Below are positions 16,968 through 25,094 of a stretch of 34,798 nt of DNA, in pieces; within the stretch, counting starts at the first letter, position 1, and the number at the start of each line of letters is the position of its first letter. The DNA is taken from the NCBI GenBank assembly GCA_011959405.1, contig BLLX01000016.1:1-34798 (forward strand), written 5' to 3'. The notes beneath the pieces were generated by a model. That model did not search any database. It was not told the DNA's origin and was given only the letters and a program-made list of their open reading frames with translations. Origin of the DNA: Muribaculaceae bacterium (GTDB taxonomy: Bacteria > Bacteroidota > Bacteroidia > Bacteroidales > Muribaculaceae). The translations under genes and the position numbers were made by a program.

Positions 16968-17449
16968 CAGTCCTTTATCAGATCTGTTACGGCAGCACCA
17001 GTATAGGCGATCAAATCGGCCGGATCCACTGCAAGCTGAAGCCCACGCTGACCGGCGCTCACAAAGATCTCGCTGAAATCGGTGGCTGTATGATGAAAAA
17101 ACACCGGAAAAGGCTTTTTCATGCCAATCGGCGTACACCCACCGCGTATATATCCGGTAAGCGGCAAAAGTTCCTTCATGGGAATAAGGTCGGCTTTCTT
17201 GGCTCCTGCCGCACGGGCCGCCTTCTTCAGATCGACCTCGGCATTGCCGGGCACCACACAGACAAAATGTCCGGCCCTTTCGCCAAACAGCACCAACGTC
17301 TTGAACACCCGATTGATATCCTCGCCAAGAGCATCTGCCACATGCTGAGCCGCCAGATCATCCGGATCATACTCATACGGGATAATCCGATAAGACACCC
17401 CGGCCTTGTCAAGCAGCCGGGCGGCATTTGTTTTCATATCTTTTGCCAT
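16967..17449 (-). CDS. ybaK: YbaK/EbsC-type aminoacyl-tRNA (Cys-tRNA(Pro)) deacylase
   Basis: About 160 residues. It matches the YbaK family that hydrolyses mischarged Cys-tRNA(Pro) in trans: KTNAARLLDKAGVSYRIIPY at the start, FKTLVLFGERAGHFVCVVPG in the core with the conserved Lys, a LTGYIRGGCTPIGMKKPFPV loop and the VSAGQRGLQLAVDPADLI end. The start is either 17449 (MAKDMKTN) or 17437 (MKTN). The -7 box at 17458-17465 places a probable transcript start only a few bases before 17449, which favours 17437 unless the message is leaderless. Its stop overlaps the aroC start by one base. Confidence 0.93.
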   Translation of the reverse strand: MAKDMKTNAARLLDKAGVSYRIIPYEYDPDDLAAQHVADALGEDINRVFKTLVLFGERAGHFVCVVPGNAEVDLKKAARAAGAKKADLIPMKELLPLTGYIRGGCTPIGMKKPFPVFFHHTATDFSEIFVSAGQRGLQLAVDPADLIAYTGAAVTDLIKD

Positions 17450-17457
17450 AACAATGA

Positions 17458-17465
17458 CAAAAGTA
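17458..17465 (-). promoter_or_regulatory. -7 box of ybaK-aroC
   Basis: Minus-strand TACTTTTG matches TAnnTTTG. It lies only 8 nt from the first possible ybaK ATG and 20 nt from the second, so it helps decide the start. Confidence 0.55.
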
Positions 17466-17486
17466 GCAAAAACCACAGAAATTGCG

Positions 17487-17494
17487 TATCTTTG
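17487..17494 (+). promoter_or_regulatory. -7 box of the adhesin-like gene
   Basis: TATCTTTG matches TAnnTTTG. A start about 7 nt downstream leaves an A-rich leader of roughly 80 nt before the ATG at 17581. The box is 21 bases from the divergent ybaK box. Confidence 0.6.
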
Positions 17495-17580
17495 TGTGGA
17501 TTTTTATAAAAAACACAACATACTAAATACTAAGTTTCCAAAAAGTACAAACCTAATTTTCTAACAAAAAACAATCACTA

Positions 17581-20500
17581 ATGAAGCGGATTTCTGTCCT
17601 AAAAACTCTACTTCTACCGGCCGTTCTGGCGGTTGGAACGCCTGGCGCAAACGCCGCCGTACGTCCCGACCGTGACGCCATACGCAAGGCCAAACAGCAG
17701 GCGACAATGACCATGCCGAAAAAAGCTCCGGCAATACAGGCCGCCGCAAGTCTCACCGGTGTCAACTTCCTGGGTTACTTGTGTTACTCCGATTATAGCA
17801 ATCTGGGACTCTATTCAATCTCAGGCACCAACTTCCGATTCTCGTACACCGCCGACCTCAACGCATCCGGCGGCGGCACATACGGCAACGGAAAATACTA
17901 TGCCGTCGACATGGATAACTTTCCCGACGGACCGGCACAGCTGTCCGTCTACGACGCCAACTCATGGCAACTGCTGAACTCAGCAGAAAACCAGTCCGCG
18001 TCAAGCGTCTCGGCCGACCTCACCTTCGACCCTACACAGAATGAAGTCTACGGAATCTTCTTCGACGGAGACTACAGCATATTTTGGGATCCATCGCTCA
18101 GCACCGGTCTCGGCCTGCTCAACACCGAAACCGGCCGCAGCACCCTCATCGGCGACTCTTTTGCCGAACGCATGGTAGCCATAGCATGCAACGCCGACGG
18201 ACAGCTCTACGGCATCAGCATCTCCGGCGACCTCTACGCCATCAACAAGACTAACGCCCGGACCACTCTGATCGGTGCAACCGGCGTAACCCCCGACTGC
18301 GACATGCAGTCAGCCGTGATCGACTACAATACCGGCAAAATGTACTGGAGCGCCGTCTACGACGACTATACCACCGGCCTGCTTGAAGTCGACCTTTCCA
18401 CAGGCCGTGCCTCACAGGTCAAAGAATGGACCGACAGCTACGGCTATCCGACCATGGACATGGTCAACGGCCTGTCTCTGAAACAGGACATCCAGACCAG
18501 CGGCATACCCGACAAAGCCACCGGACTTGCGGCACAGTTTGCCACCGGCATGCTCTCCGGAACCTTCTCATTCACTCTCCCGTCTGCCGACATAGCCGGC
18601 AATCAGCTCTCCGGCACTCTTGACTACGCCGTTACCGCTGGCGAGATATCCAAATCAGGCTCAGCCAAGGCAGGCTCCACAGTCAACGTGCCCATGACTC
18701 TTCCGTCAGCCGGCGCCTACACATTCTCCGTCACCGTAAGCGCTGCCGGACAGACCGGCCCCGCCACCTCCATCGAAAAATGGATCGGATACGACGAGCC
18801 CAAATGGGAAGGCACACCCACAACCCGCCCCGACGGCAACGACGGATCAGCCATGATCATCGACTGGACTGAAAGCGTGCCCGTATCCGGCATCCACGGA
18901 GAAAGCATCGGCCGACTGACATTCGACGTTGTGCGCTATCCCGACGTAAAGACCGTGGCCACCGGAATCTCCGCAACCACCTGCACAGACAAGATCGATT
19001 CAAACGTACGCACCGAATACTGCTATAAGATCACCGCAAAGACAAACGGCGGCACATCGGCAACTGCATCGACAAACACCATTATCTACGGCACCACCTG
19101 GCCCGTACCCTTCAACGAAGACTTCTCGCAGCCCGGAGTGGAACGGCTCTACACCGTGGCCGACGTCAATAAGGACGGCTCGACATGGAAACTTGAAAAC
19201 GGCGCTTTCGTCTACGGCTACAACCAGAAGAACAACGCCAACGACTGGCTCATCACTCCCCCCGTACGTCTGGAAACAGGCAAGCTCTACACCTTCAGCT
19301 TCCATGCCCGCAACAGCTACCCCGACGAACGTATATGCGCATCCTTCGGCACAGCCGCCACACCCGAGGCCATGACCACACAACTCGTGGCCCCCATAGT
19401 GATCTCCGGATTCCAGACCCAGGCAAAACCAGAGACCAACTTCAGCGTAAACACCACTGGCGACTATTATTTCGGCATCCACGCATGCAGCGATGCCGAC
19501 GCAAGCGATCTCTATCTCTACGGCATCACCGTCAAAGCAGTGCCCGTCACCGCGCCCTCTTGCCCGCGTAACCTCACAGTAACCCCCGGCTCACAAGGCG
19601 CATCAGAAGCGACTCTAACATTCGACATGCCGTCGACAAGCATCAACGGCGACCGCCTAAGCGGCAATCTCGACGTCAACATCTACCGCAACGACAGCAA
19701 GATAGCTACCCTCAACAGCCTGACTCCGGGTGCCGGCAACATCACCTGGAAAGACGAAAACATCGACTTCCGTGGCCTTTACACATATAAAGTAGTGGCT
19801 GTCAACACTGAAGGCGAAGGAGAATACGCCACCGAGACCGCATTCATCGGCATCGACGTGCCCGGTCCCGTTCGCAACCTCACCGCCAAAGAGGACCCCA
19901 CATCCGAAGGCAACATCATAGTCACCTGGGACGCTCCCGAAAAAGGCGTCAACGGCGGCTACATCAACCCCGACGAACTCACCTACTACATCTCACCCGG
20001 TCTGGGCGGAGACGAGATCAATAACGGCCGCTCCACCATCTACCGCGACAACCTCAACGCCACCAAATCGCAGATATATCAGGGCTATAACGTCTGGGCA
20101 GAGAATGCATCCGGATCCGGACGACAGAACTGGAGCACAGTCACCACCATCGCCGGACCGGCCCTCAAACTGCCCGTCTACGAATCATTCGCCAACCAGA
20201 CCCAGCGCAGCGGTCCATGGCTCAACAAAATGATTGCAGGCGAAATCGGCGAAGCATTCTGGTTTATCTCCGACGGCACAATCTCATCATCCGGCACACA
20301 GGACTCCGACGCCGGCATCATGCTGTTCTCGGCAAGTGCCACCGGCCGCGCCTCACGCATCGAGACTCCCAAAATCGACATACGCGGCGCCAAAAACCCG
20401 TATCTCACATTCTGGGCTTATCTCACAGGCAAGAACGACCGTCTGGAAGTGATGCTGTCACGCGAATTCGGAGAATTCTCCACTGTCCTGACCATACCCA

Positions 20501-22065
20501 TGAACTCGGCGCCGAAAGGATGGAAACGCTTTGAACTCCCTCTTAGCGAATATGCCGACGCACGCTTCATACAGGCCGGCTTCGCCGCATTTGCCGTAGA
20601 AGCCACCGACTACATCATCGCCATCGACAACATCTCCGTGCGCGATCTTGTGGACCACGACCTCGAGCTGATGACACTCACCGCACCCTCCGACCTGAAA
20701 GTCGGTCAGAAAGGCGAATTCACAGTCTCCGTAAGAAATGTGGGACGAAATGACGCTCAGGCCGGCTCATACACCGTTAATCTGATCAAAAACGGCAAAA
20801 CCGTGGCCACAGCCGCAGGCAAAGCCGTCAACGCTGAATCACAGGTATCGTTCACAATGAACGACACACCCACCATCGACGACAGTGAAGAGACCATCTA
20901 CACCGCATCGCTGACCTACGAAGCCGACCAGAACCCCGACAACAACACCTCAACAGGCAAACGCGTGCGCATCGAACTGCCCGTCTACCCGTCTGTCACC
21001 GACCTCGACGGCGAAATCACCGCCAACGGCATCAGCCTGTCGTGGAGCGAACCCAACATCGCCGACATGCCGGCAAAACCCGTCACTGAAACCTTCGAAA
21101 GCTATGCTTCGTTCATCATCTCAGGAATCGGCGACTGGACTCTGGTCGACGGCGACGGACTCAAGACCATACAGATGACCCTGAGCGGCCTTGACGATCC
21201 CCTGCAGTACGACAACGTGGGCAAGCCCATGGCCTTCCAGGTATTCAACCCCGAAAAAGCAGCCATACCCTTCGCCACATGGGATCCCCATTCGGGCAAA
21301 CAGATGCTTGCCGCATTCCGTCCCACCGACGGCGTCAATGAAGACATCCCCAACGACGACTGGCTGATATCGCCCGAACTCAGCGGCAAGGCCCAGACCA
21401 TCACTTTCTACGCCAAACCCGGTGCATCCATTCCCGAGACCATCGAAGTGCTATACTCTGAGACCGGACACGATGTCGACGACTTCATCTACGGCAGCGA
21501 ACCCTTCATCGTAGCCGACGTGCGTGACTGGGAACAATTCCGCATAATGCTGCCCGACGGCGCCAAATACTTCGCCATCCACTGCATATCCGACTCACCC
21601 AACCACTTCGCGCTCCTGGTCGACGACATCACCTACACTCCCGCAGGCGCCCTGCCCGAGGAAGTGTCGCTGATGGGCTACAACGTGTATCGCGACGGAC
21701 GCCGTCTCAACAGCGAGCCGATAAGCGAATCCGTATTCGACGACAATGACGTCGAACTCGAGAACACCTATAAATATAAAGTAACCTCCGTCTACGACAA
21801 AGGCGAATCACTCTACTCCAACGAGTACACCGTGCTCTATACCCATGCCGGACTCGGATCCGTGGAAATCACCCGGATCACCGTTCAGTCCGACAGTGAA
21901 GGCTTAGTGATCAAGGGTGCCGAAGGAAAGAAAATAGACGTCTACACCCTCTCCGGAATCAATGCCTACAGCGGCATCGGAGACAACGTGACCCGCGTTT
22001 CCCTCCCCAAAGGCATCTACGCCATATCGATCGACGGACACATGTTCAAACATGCTGTAAGATAA
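17581..22065 (+). CDS. Large secreted modular protein with choice-of-anchor J, Fn3 and CARDB-like domains
   Basis: 1,494 residues. A signal peptide (MKRISVLKTLLLPAVLAVGT, then PGANA) is followed by a propeller-like region to about residue 310, with repeated strand patterns such as NADGQLYGISISGDLYAINK. Fn3-like modules follow (about 310-400, 660-760, 760-855). Three jelly-roll modules of the choice-of-anchor J/cleaved-adhesin type start near residues 506 (FNEDFSQPG), 864 (VYESFANQ) and 1168 (VTETFESY), each ending in a (AI/LV)D(D/N)I-type strand. A CARDB-like module lies at about 1027-1135. The third jelly roll sits inside an Fn3 domain. The C-terminus (IDVYTLSGINAYS, then PKGIYAISIDGHMFKHAVR) resembles type IX sorting tails. 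No catalytic motif is visible; adhesion or substrate display at the cell surface is inferred. It is 6 nt upstream of an M6 peptidase gene. Confidence 0.85.
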   Translation: MKRISVLKTLLLPAVLAVGTPGANAAVRPDRDAIRKAKQQATMTMPKKAPAIQAAASLTGVNFLGYLCYSDYSNLGLYSISGTNFRFSYTADLNASGGGTYGNGKYYAVDMDNFPDGPAQLSVYDANSWQLLNSAENQSASSVSADLTFDPTQNEVYGIFFDGDYSIFWDPSLSTGLGLLNTETGRSTLIGDSFAERMVAIACNADGQLYGISISGDLYAINKTNARTTLIGATGVTPDCDMQSAVIDYNTGKMYWSAVYDDYTTGLLEVDLSTGRASQVKEWTDSYGYPTMDMVNGLSLKQDIQTSGIPDKATGLAAQFATGMLSGTFSFTLPSADIAGNQLSGTLDYAVTAGEISKSGSAKAGSTVNVPMTLPSAGAYTFSVTVSAAGQTGPATSIEKWIGYDEPKWEGTPTTRPDGNDGSAMIIDWTESVPVSGIHGESIGRLTFDVVRYPDVKTVATGISATTCTDKIDSNVRTEYCYKITAKTNGGTSATASTNTIIYGTTWPVPFNEDFSQPGVERLYTVADVNKDGSTWKLENGAFVYGYNQKNNANDWLITPPVRLETGKLYTFSFHARNSYPDERICASFGTAATPEAMTTQLVAPIVISGFQTQAKPETNFSVNTTGDYYFGIHACSDADASDLYLYGITVKAVPVTAPSCPRNLTVTPGSQGASEATLTFDMPSTSINGDRLSGNLDVNIYRNDSKIATLNSLTPGAGNITWKDENIDFRGLYTYKVVAVNTEGEGEYATETAFIGIDVPGPVRNLTAKEDPTSEGNIIVTWDAPEKGVNGGYINPDELTYYISPGLGGDEINNGRSTIYRDNLNATKSQIYQGYNVWAENASGSGRQNWSTVTTIAGPALKLPVYESFANQTQRSGPWLNKMIAGEIGEAFWFISDGTISSSGTQDSDAGIMLFSASATGRASRIETPKIDIRGAKNPYLTFWAYLTGKNDRLEVMLSREFGEFSTVLTIPMNSAPKGWKRFELPLSEYADARFIQAGFAAFAVEATDYIIAIDNISVRDLVDHDLELMTLTAPSDLKVGQKGEFTVSVRNVGRNDAQAGSYTVNLIKNGKTVATAAGKAVNAESQVSFTMNDTPTIDDSEETIYTASLTYEADQNPDNNTSTGKRVRIELPVYPSVTDLDGEITANGISLSWSEPNIADMPAKPVTETFESYASFIISGIGDWTLVDGDGLKTIQMTLSGLDDPLQYDNVGKPMAFQVFNPEKAAIPFATWDPHSGKQMLAAFRPTDGVNEDIPNDDWLISPELSGKAQTITFYAKPGASIPETIEVLYSETGHDVDDFIYGSEPFIVADVRDWEQFRIMLPDGAKYFAIHCISDSPNHFALLVDDITYTPAGALPEEVSLMGYNVYRDGRRLNSEPISESVFDDNDVELENTYKYKVTSVYDKGESLYSNEYTVLYTHAGLGSVEITRITVQSDSEGLVIKGAEGKKIDVYTLSGINAYSGIGDNVTRVSLPKGIYAISIDGHMFKHAVR

Positions 22066-22071
22066 CCATCT

Positions 22072-24945
22072 ATGAAGCAAACCGCAAAAATCATTGCGAT
22101 GCTGGCGATCGGCATGCAGGCAACCGGCCTGCATGCCGTTCCTGCCATGCCAGGTGCCATGCGCATGACGCAGCCCGACGGCACCGAGATCACCGTAAGA
22201 CTCTACGGAGACGAATCCGGCCACTACTACCTGAGCGACGACGGCTACCCTCTGAGGCGCGACGATGACGGATTCTTCTACTACCGTACCGGCTTCTCCG
22301 GCTCTACCGCATCCGTCAGGGCTCACGACAAATCGGCCCGCACACCGGACGAACAGGCGTTTCTCGCCACGATCGACAAGAAATCAGCCGTAAACCACAC
22401 CGTGCTGCGCACCGCGGCCACACGCCGCAACAGCCCCCTGCTCAAGGCTTCGTCCACCACCACCTATCCCACCAAAGGCAAACAACGCGCCCTGGCCGTG
22501 CTCGTGGAGTTCCCCTCCGACGGCACCAACGACGAAGAAGTCACGTTCTCAATGGAAAATCCCGCCGGATTCTTCAACGACCTGCTCAACAAAACCGGCT
22601 TTGACGCTGACGGAGCCACAGGCAGCGTCCACGAATACTTCTATGAGAACTCGTCCGGACAGTTCGACCTTCAGTTCGACGTGTACGGCCCCGTGACCCT
22701 CTCGCGCGACATCAGCTTCTACGGCCAGAATGACCCGCAGGGCGGCGGCGACCTCAACGCATGGAACATGACAGTCGAAGCATGTCAGCAGCTCGACAAC
22801 GTGATCGACTTCAAAGAATACGACCGCGATCTGGACGGCTACATCGACAACGTCTACGTATTCTATGCCGGACTCGGCGAAGCATCCGGCGGCGAACGCT
22901 ACACCGTGTGGCCGCACGCCGGCGACGTGGAGCGCATCAGCGGCCAGCAGTTCACCTTCGACGGAGTGCGGCTCAACCACTATGCCTGCTCCAACGAACG
23001 CCGCGTGATCTTCAACGAAGAAACCAACACCCGCGAATCCCATACGGAAGGAATCGGCACCGTGTGCCACGAATTCACCCACGTGCTCGGATTCCCCGAC
23101 CTCTACGACACCAAAAGCCAGGGAGCATCATTCACTCCCGAATCATGGTCGGTGATGGACGTAGGCTCCCACAATAATCTCAGCCGCACCCCGCCGCTGT
23201 TTTCCGCCTACGAACGTTTCTTCCTCGGATGGCTCGAACCGGAAGTCATCTCCGGCACCGAGAGCGTCACGCTCAACCCTCTGTCCGACAACGTGGCCCG
23301 AATCATCCGCACTAAAAACGAAAACGACTTCTTCATCCTCGAAAACCGCCAGCAGAAAGGCTGGGACGAATATATCCCCGGCCACGGCATGCTGGTGTGG
23401 CACATAAACTTCGTGGCCGACCTCTGGGAAGCCAACCAGGTCAACAGCGGACTGCAACACATCGACCTGATCGAAGCCGACGCCATCCTCAGCGAATCAA
23501 CGCGCGCAGGCGATTCCTTCCCCGGCACCGCCGGAGTGACCTCATTCACATCCGAGACACACCCGGCCATGCTCACGGCCACCGGCGAACCTGTGGACAT
23601 GCCGCTGACCGAGATCGAAGAGCGCAACGGCATCATCTACTTCAAGGCAGGCGACGGCCACGTCTCGCTCGAACAGGTCACGGTGCTGCCCGCCGCCGAC
23701 GTGACCCCCGTGTCATTCACCGCACGCTGGGAACCGGTCGAAGGTGCCGAAGCCTACAAACTCGACGTGTACACCCTCGGCGGAGGTGGCTACAACTTCG
23801 TCGACGGCTTCCAGAACCGCATCGTATCCTCCACATCACAGCCGGTAGAAGGTCTCGCCCCGCAGACTCTCTACAACTATAGAGTCCGCGCCATCGCAGG
23901 CAACAGCGAGAGCGCCCTTTCGGAAGTGATGCAGGTCACCACCCCCGAGGCATCCTTCGAATTCACAAGACCCGAACCGCTTGCGGCGACCGACGTCACA
24001 TCGACCTCGTTCACCGCCAACTGGTCGGCACTCGAAGGCGCCGAAACATACCGTGTGGCTGTCTACACCAAAGCCAAAGGGGAACCCGACAGGACCACAG
24101 TCGACTTCACCGCAGGAGTGTCCAAACTCCCCGAAGGCTGGAAAAGCAACTGCACCATGGGACTCTCCATGGCAGGATACTTCGGACAGGCCGCCCCATC
24201 GATGTCCATGCCGTCAAACCTCAGCTACATCCAGTCGCCGTTGTTTGAGGACAATATACGCGGCATCAGCTTCTGGTACCGCGAGCGCAACAATCCCTCG
24301 GGCACCAACAAGATCCTCGTAGAAGGACTCGTCGGCAACGAATGGCAGCTTATCGACGAAGTGCAGCTGACCGTACCGGCAACCTCCGGCACAACGGCCC
24401 GCTGGTCCGACAACGACGCCGACTGCAAGATACCGGCCGACTGCAAATCCGTCAGGATCACCTACCGTCTTCTGGGCAAGGGCGCCCTGGCCATCGACGA
24501 CATCGAGATTGCCTACAACGACAAGCTCTATCCCGTCAGCCTGCCCGGCATGGACAACCTTGATGCCGGCGACGCCCTGTCGCTTGCCGTCACCGGCCTT
24601 CAGCCGCTCACCACATATTACTATACCGTCAGAGGTGTGGCGGGCGACATTGTCACCCTCCCCAGCAGCGAAACCACCATCGTCACCCTGCCCTCCGGAG
24701 CATCGCTCGACGAAATCGGATCCGCTACGGCTGAACCGGCCATCGCCCTCGACGGCCGCACCCTCACGGTGGACTTCAGCGGCCACGCTGCCGATGCCAC
24801 GGCCACCGTCAGCGACATGCAGGGACGCATCATAGGCAGCCTGTCGGCTACCGCAGGCACGCCGACGGCATCGCTCACCCTGCCGGCTCGCGGCATCTAC
24901 ATCGTCACCGCCGCAGGTCGTTCACACAAGATCGCCGTGCGATAA
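22072..24945 (+). CDS. Secreted M6-family metallopeptidase with Fn3 and inserted jelly-roll module
   Basis: 957 residues. A signal peptide (MKQTAKIIAMLAIGMQATGLHA) leads into an M6 propeptide (QPDGTEITVRLYGDESGHYY). The catalytic domain (about 130-525) has HEFTHVLGFPDLYD with zinc ligands H333 and H337, catalytic E334, and WSVMDVG as met-turn-like segment; the motif is intact. A first Fn3 runs from about 535 to 625. A second starts FTANWSALEGAETYRVAVYT (about 645) but is interrupted by a jelly-roll-like module of about 140 residues (WKSNCTMGLSMAGYFGQ to LAIDDIEIAY). It resumes at LPGMDNLDAGDALSL and finishes with YYYTVRGVAG. The tail (ATVSDMQGRIIGS, then ARGIYIVTAAGRSHKIAVR) resembles a type IX sorting signal. 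It is 6 nt after the adhesin-like gene, so the two are very probably cotranscribed; the peptidase may process surface proteins, including its neighbour (inference). Confidence 0.9.
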   Translation: MKQTAKIIAMLAIGMQATGLHAVPAMPGAMRMTQPDGTEITVRLYGDESGHYYLSDDGYPLRRDDDGFFYYRTGFSGSTASVRAHDKSARTPDEQAFLATIDKKSAVNHTVLRTAATRRNSPLLKASSTTTYPTKGKQRALAVLVEFPSDGTNDEEVTFSMENPAGFFNDLLNKTGFDADGATGSVHEYFYENSSGQFDLQFDVYGPVTLSRDISFYGQNDPQGGGDLNAWNMTVEACQQLDNVIDFKEYDRDLDGYIDNVYVFYAGLGEASGGERYTVWPHAGDVERISGQQFTFDGVRLNHYACSNERRVIFNEETNTRESHTEGIGTVCHEFTHVLGFPDLYDTKSQGASFTPESWSVMDVGSHNNLSRTPPLFSAYERFFLGWLEPEVISGTESVTLNPLSDNVARIIRTKNENDFFILENRQQKGWDEYIPGHGMLVWHINFVADLWEANQVNSGLQHIDLIEADAILSESTRAGDSFPGTAGVTSFTSETHPAMLTATGEPVDMPLTEIEERNGIIYFKAGDGHVSLEQVTVLPAADVTPVSFTARWEPVEGAEAYKLDVYTLGGGGYNFVDGFQNRIVSSTSQPVEGLAPQTLYNYRVRAIAGNSESALSEVMQVTTPEASFEFTRPEPLAATDVTSTSFTANWSALEGAETYRVAVYTKAKGEPDRTTVDFTAGVSKLPEGWKSNCTMGLSMAGYFGQAAPSMSMPSNLSYIQSPLFEDNIRGISFWYRERNNPSGTNKILVEGLVGNEWQLIDEVQLTVPATSGTTARWSDNDADCKIPADCKSVRITYRLLGKGALAIDDIEIAYNDKLYPVSLPGMDNLDAGDALSLAVTGLQPLTTYYYTVRGVAGDIVTLPSSETTIVTLPSGASLDEIGSATAEPAIALDGRTLTVDFSGHAADATATVSDMQGRIIGSLSATAGTPTASLTLPARGIYIVTAAGRSHKIAVR

Positions 24946-24970
24946 CACACTCACACACCTGCAACCTATC

Positions 24971-25018
24971 CTTTTTTTTTGGGGGGGGGGAAGACGCCGC
25001 AACACGCGTCTCCCCCCC
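24971..25018 (+). repeat. T9-G10 homopolymer tract and G/C hairpin
   Basis: After the M6 peptidase gene come nine T and ten G in direct succession (24972-24990). The last seven G and AGACGC can pair with GCGTCT and seven C (25006-25018), with one bulged A and an 8-nt loop. The hairpin could end the adhesin-peptidase transcript, though no T run follows it. Tracts like this are prone to slippage in cells and to sequencing error. Confidence 0.6.
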
Positions 25019-25056
25019 TCTGTTTCATAAATTTTCCGAATCTCGCTTTTTATACG

Positions 25057-25064
25057 TAACTTTG
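25057..25064 (+). promoter_or_regulatory. -7 box of the sigma-54 activator operon
   Basis: TAACTTTG matches TAnnTTTG. It overlaps the TTG that would give an 11-residue longer protein, so it supports the ATG at 25095 as true start with a leader of about 24 nt. Confidence 0.65.
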
Positions 25065-25094
25065 CATTCATATAAACCAAACGTCACACCGGCC

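Noticed and set aside
17581-22065. CRISPR or tandem DNA repeats in the long adhesin gene
   Set aside because: Modules repeat at the protein-fold level only; no evenly spaced identical DNA repeats are visible.
11064-24945. Type IX secretion machinery in the window
   Set aside because: Only possible substrates with sorting-like tails are present; no por/spr/gld genes were recognised, so the route of export remains open.
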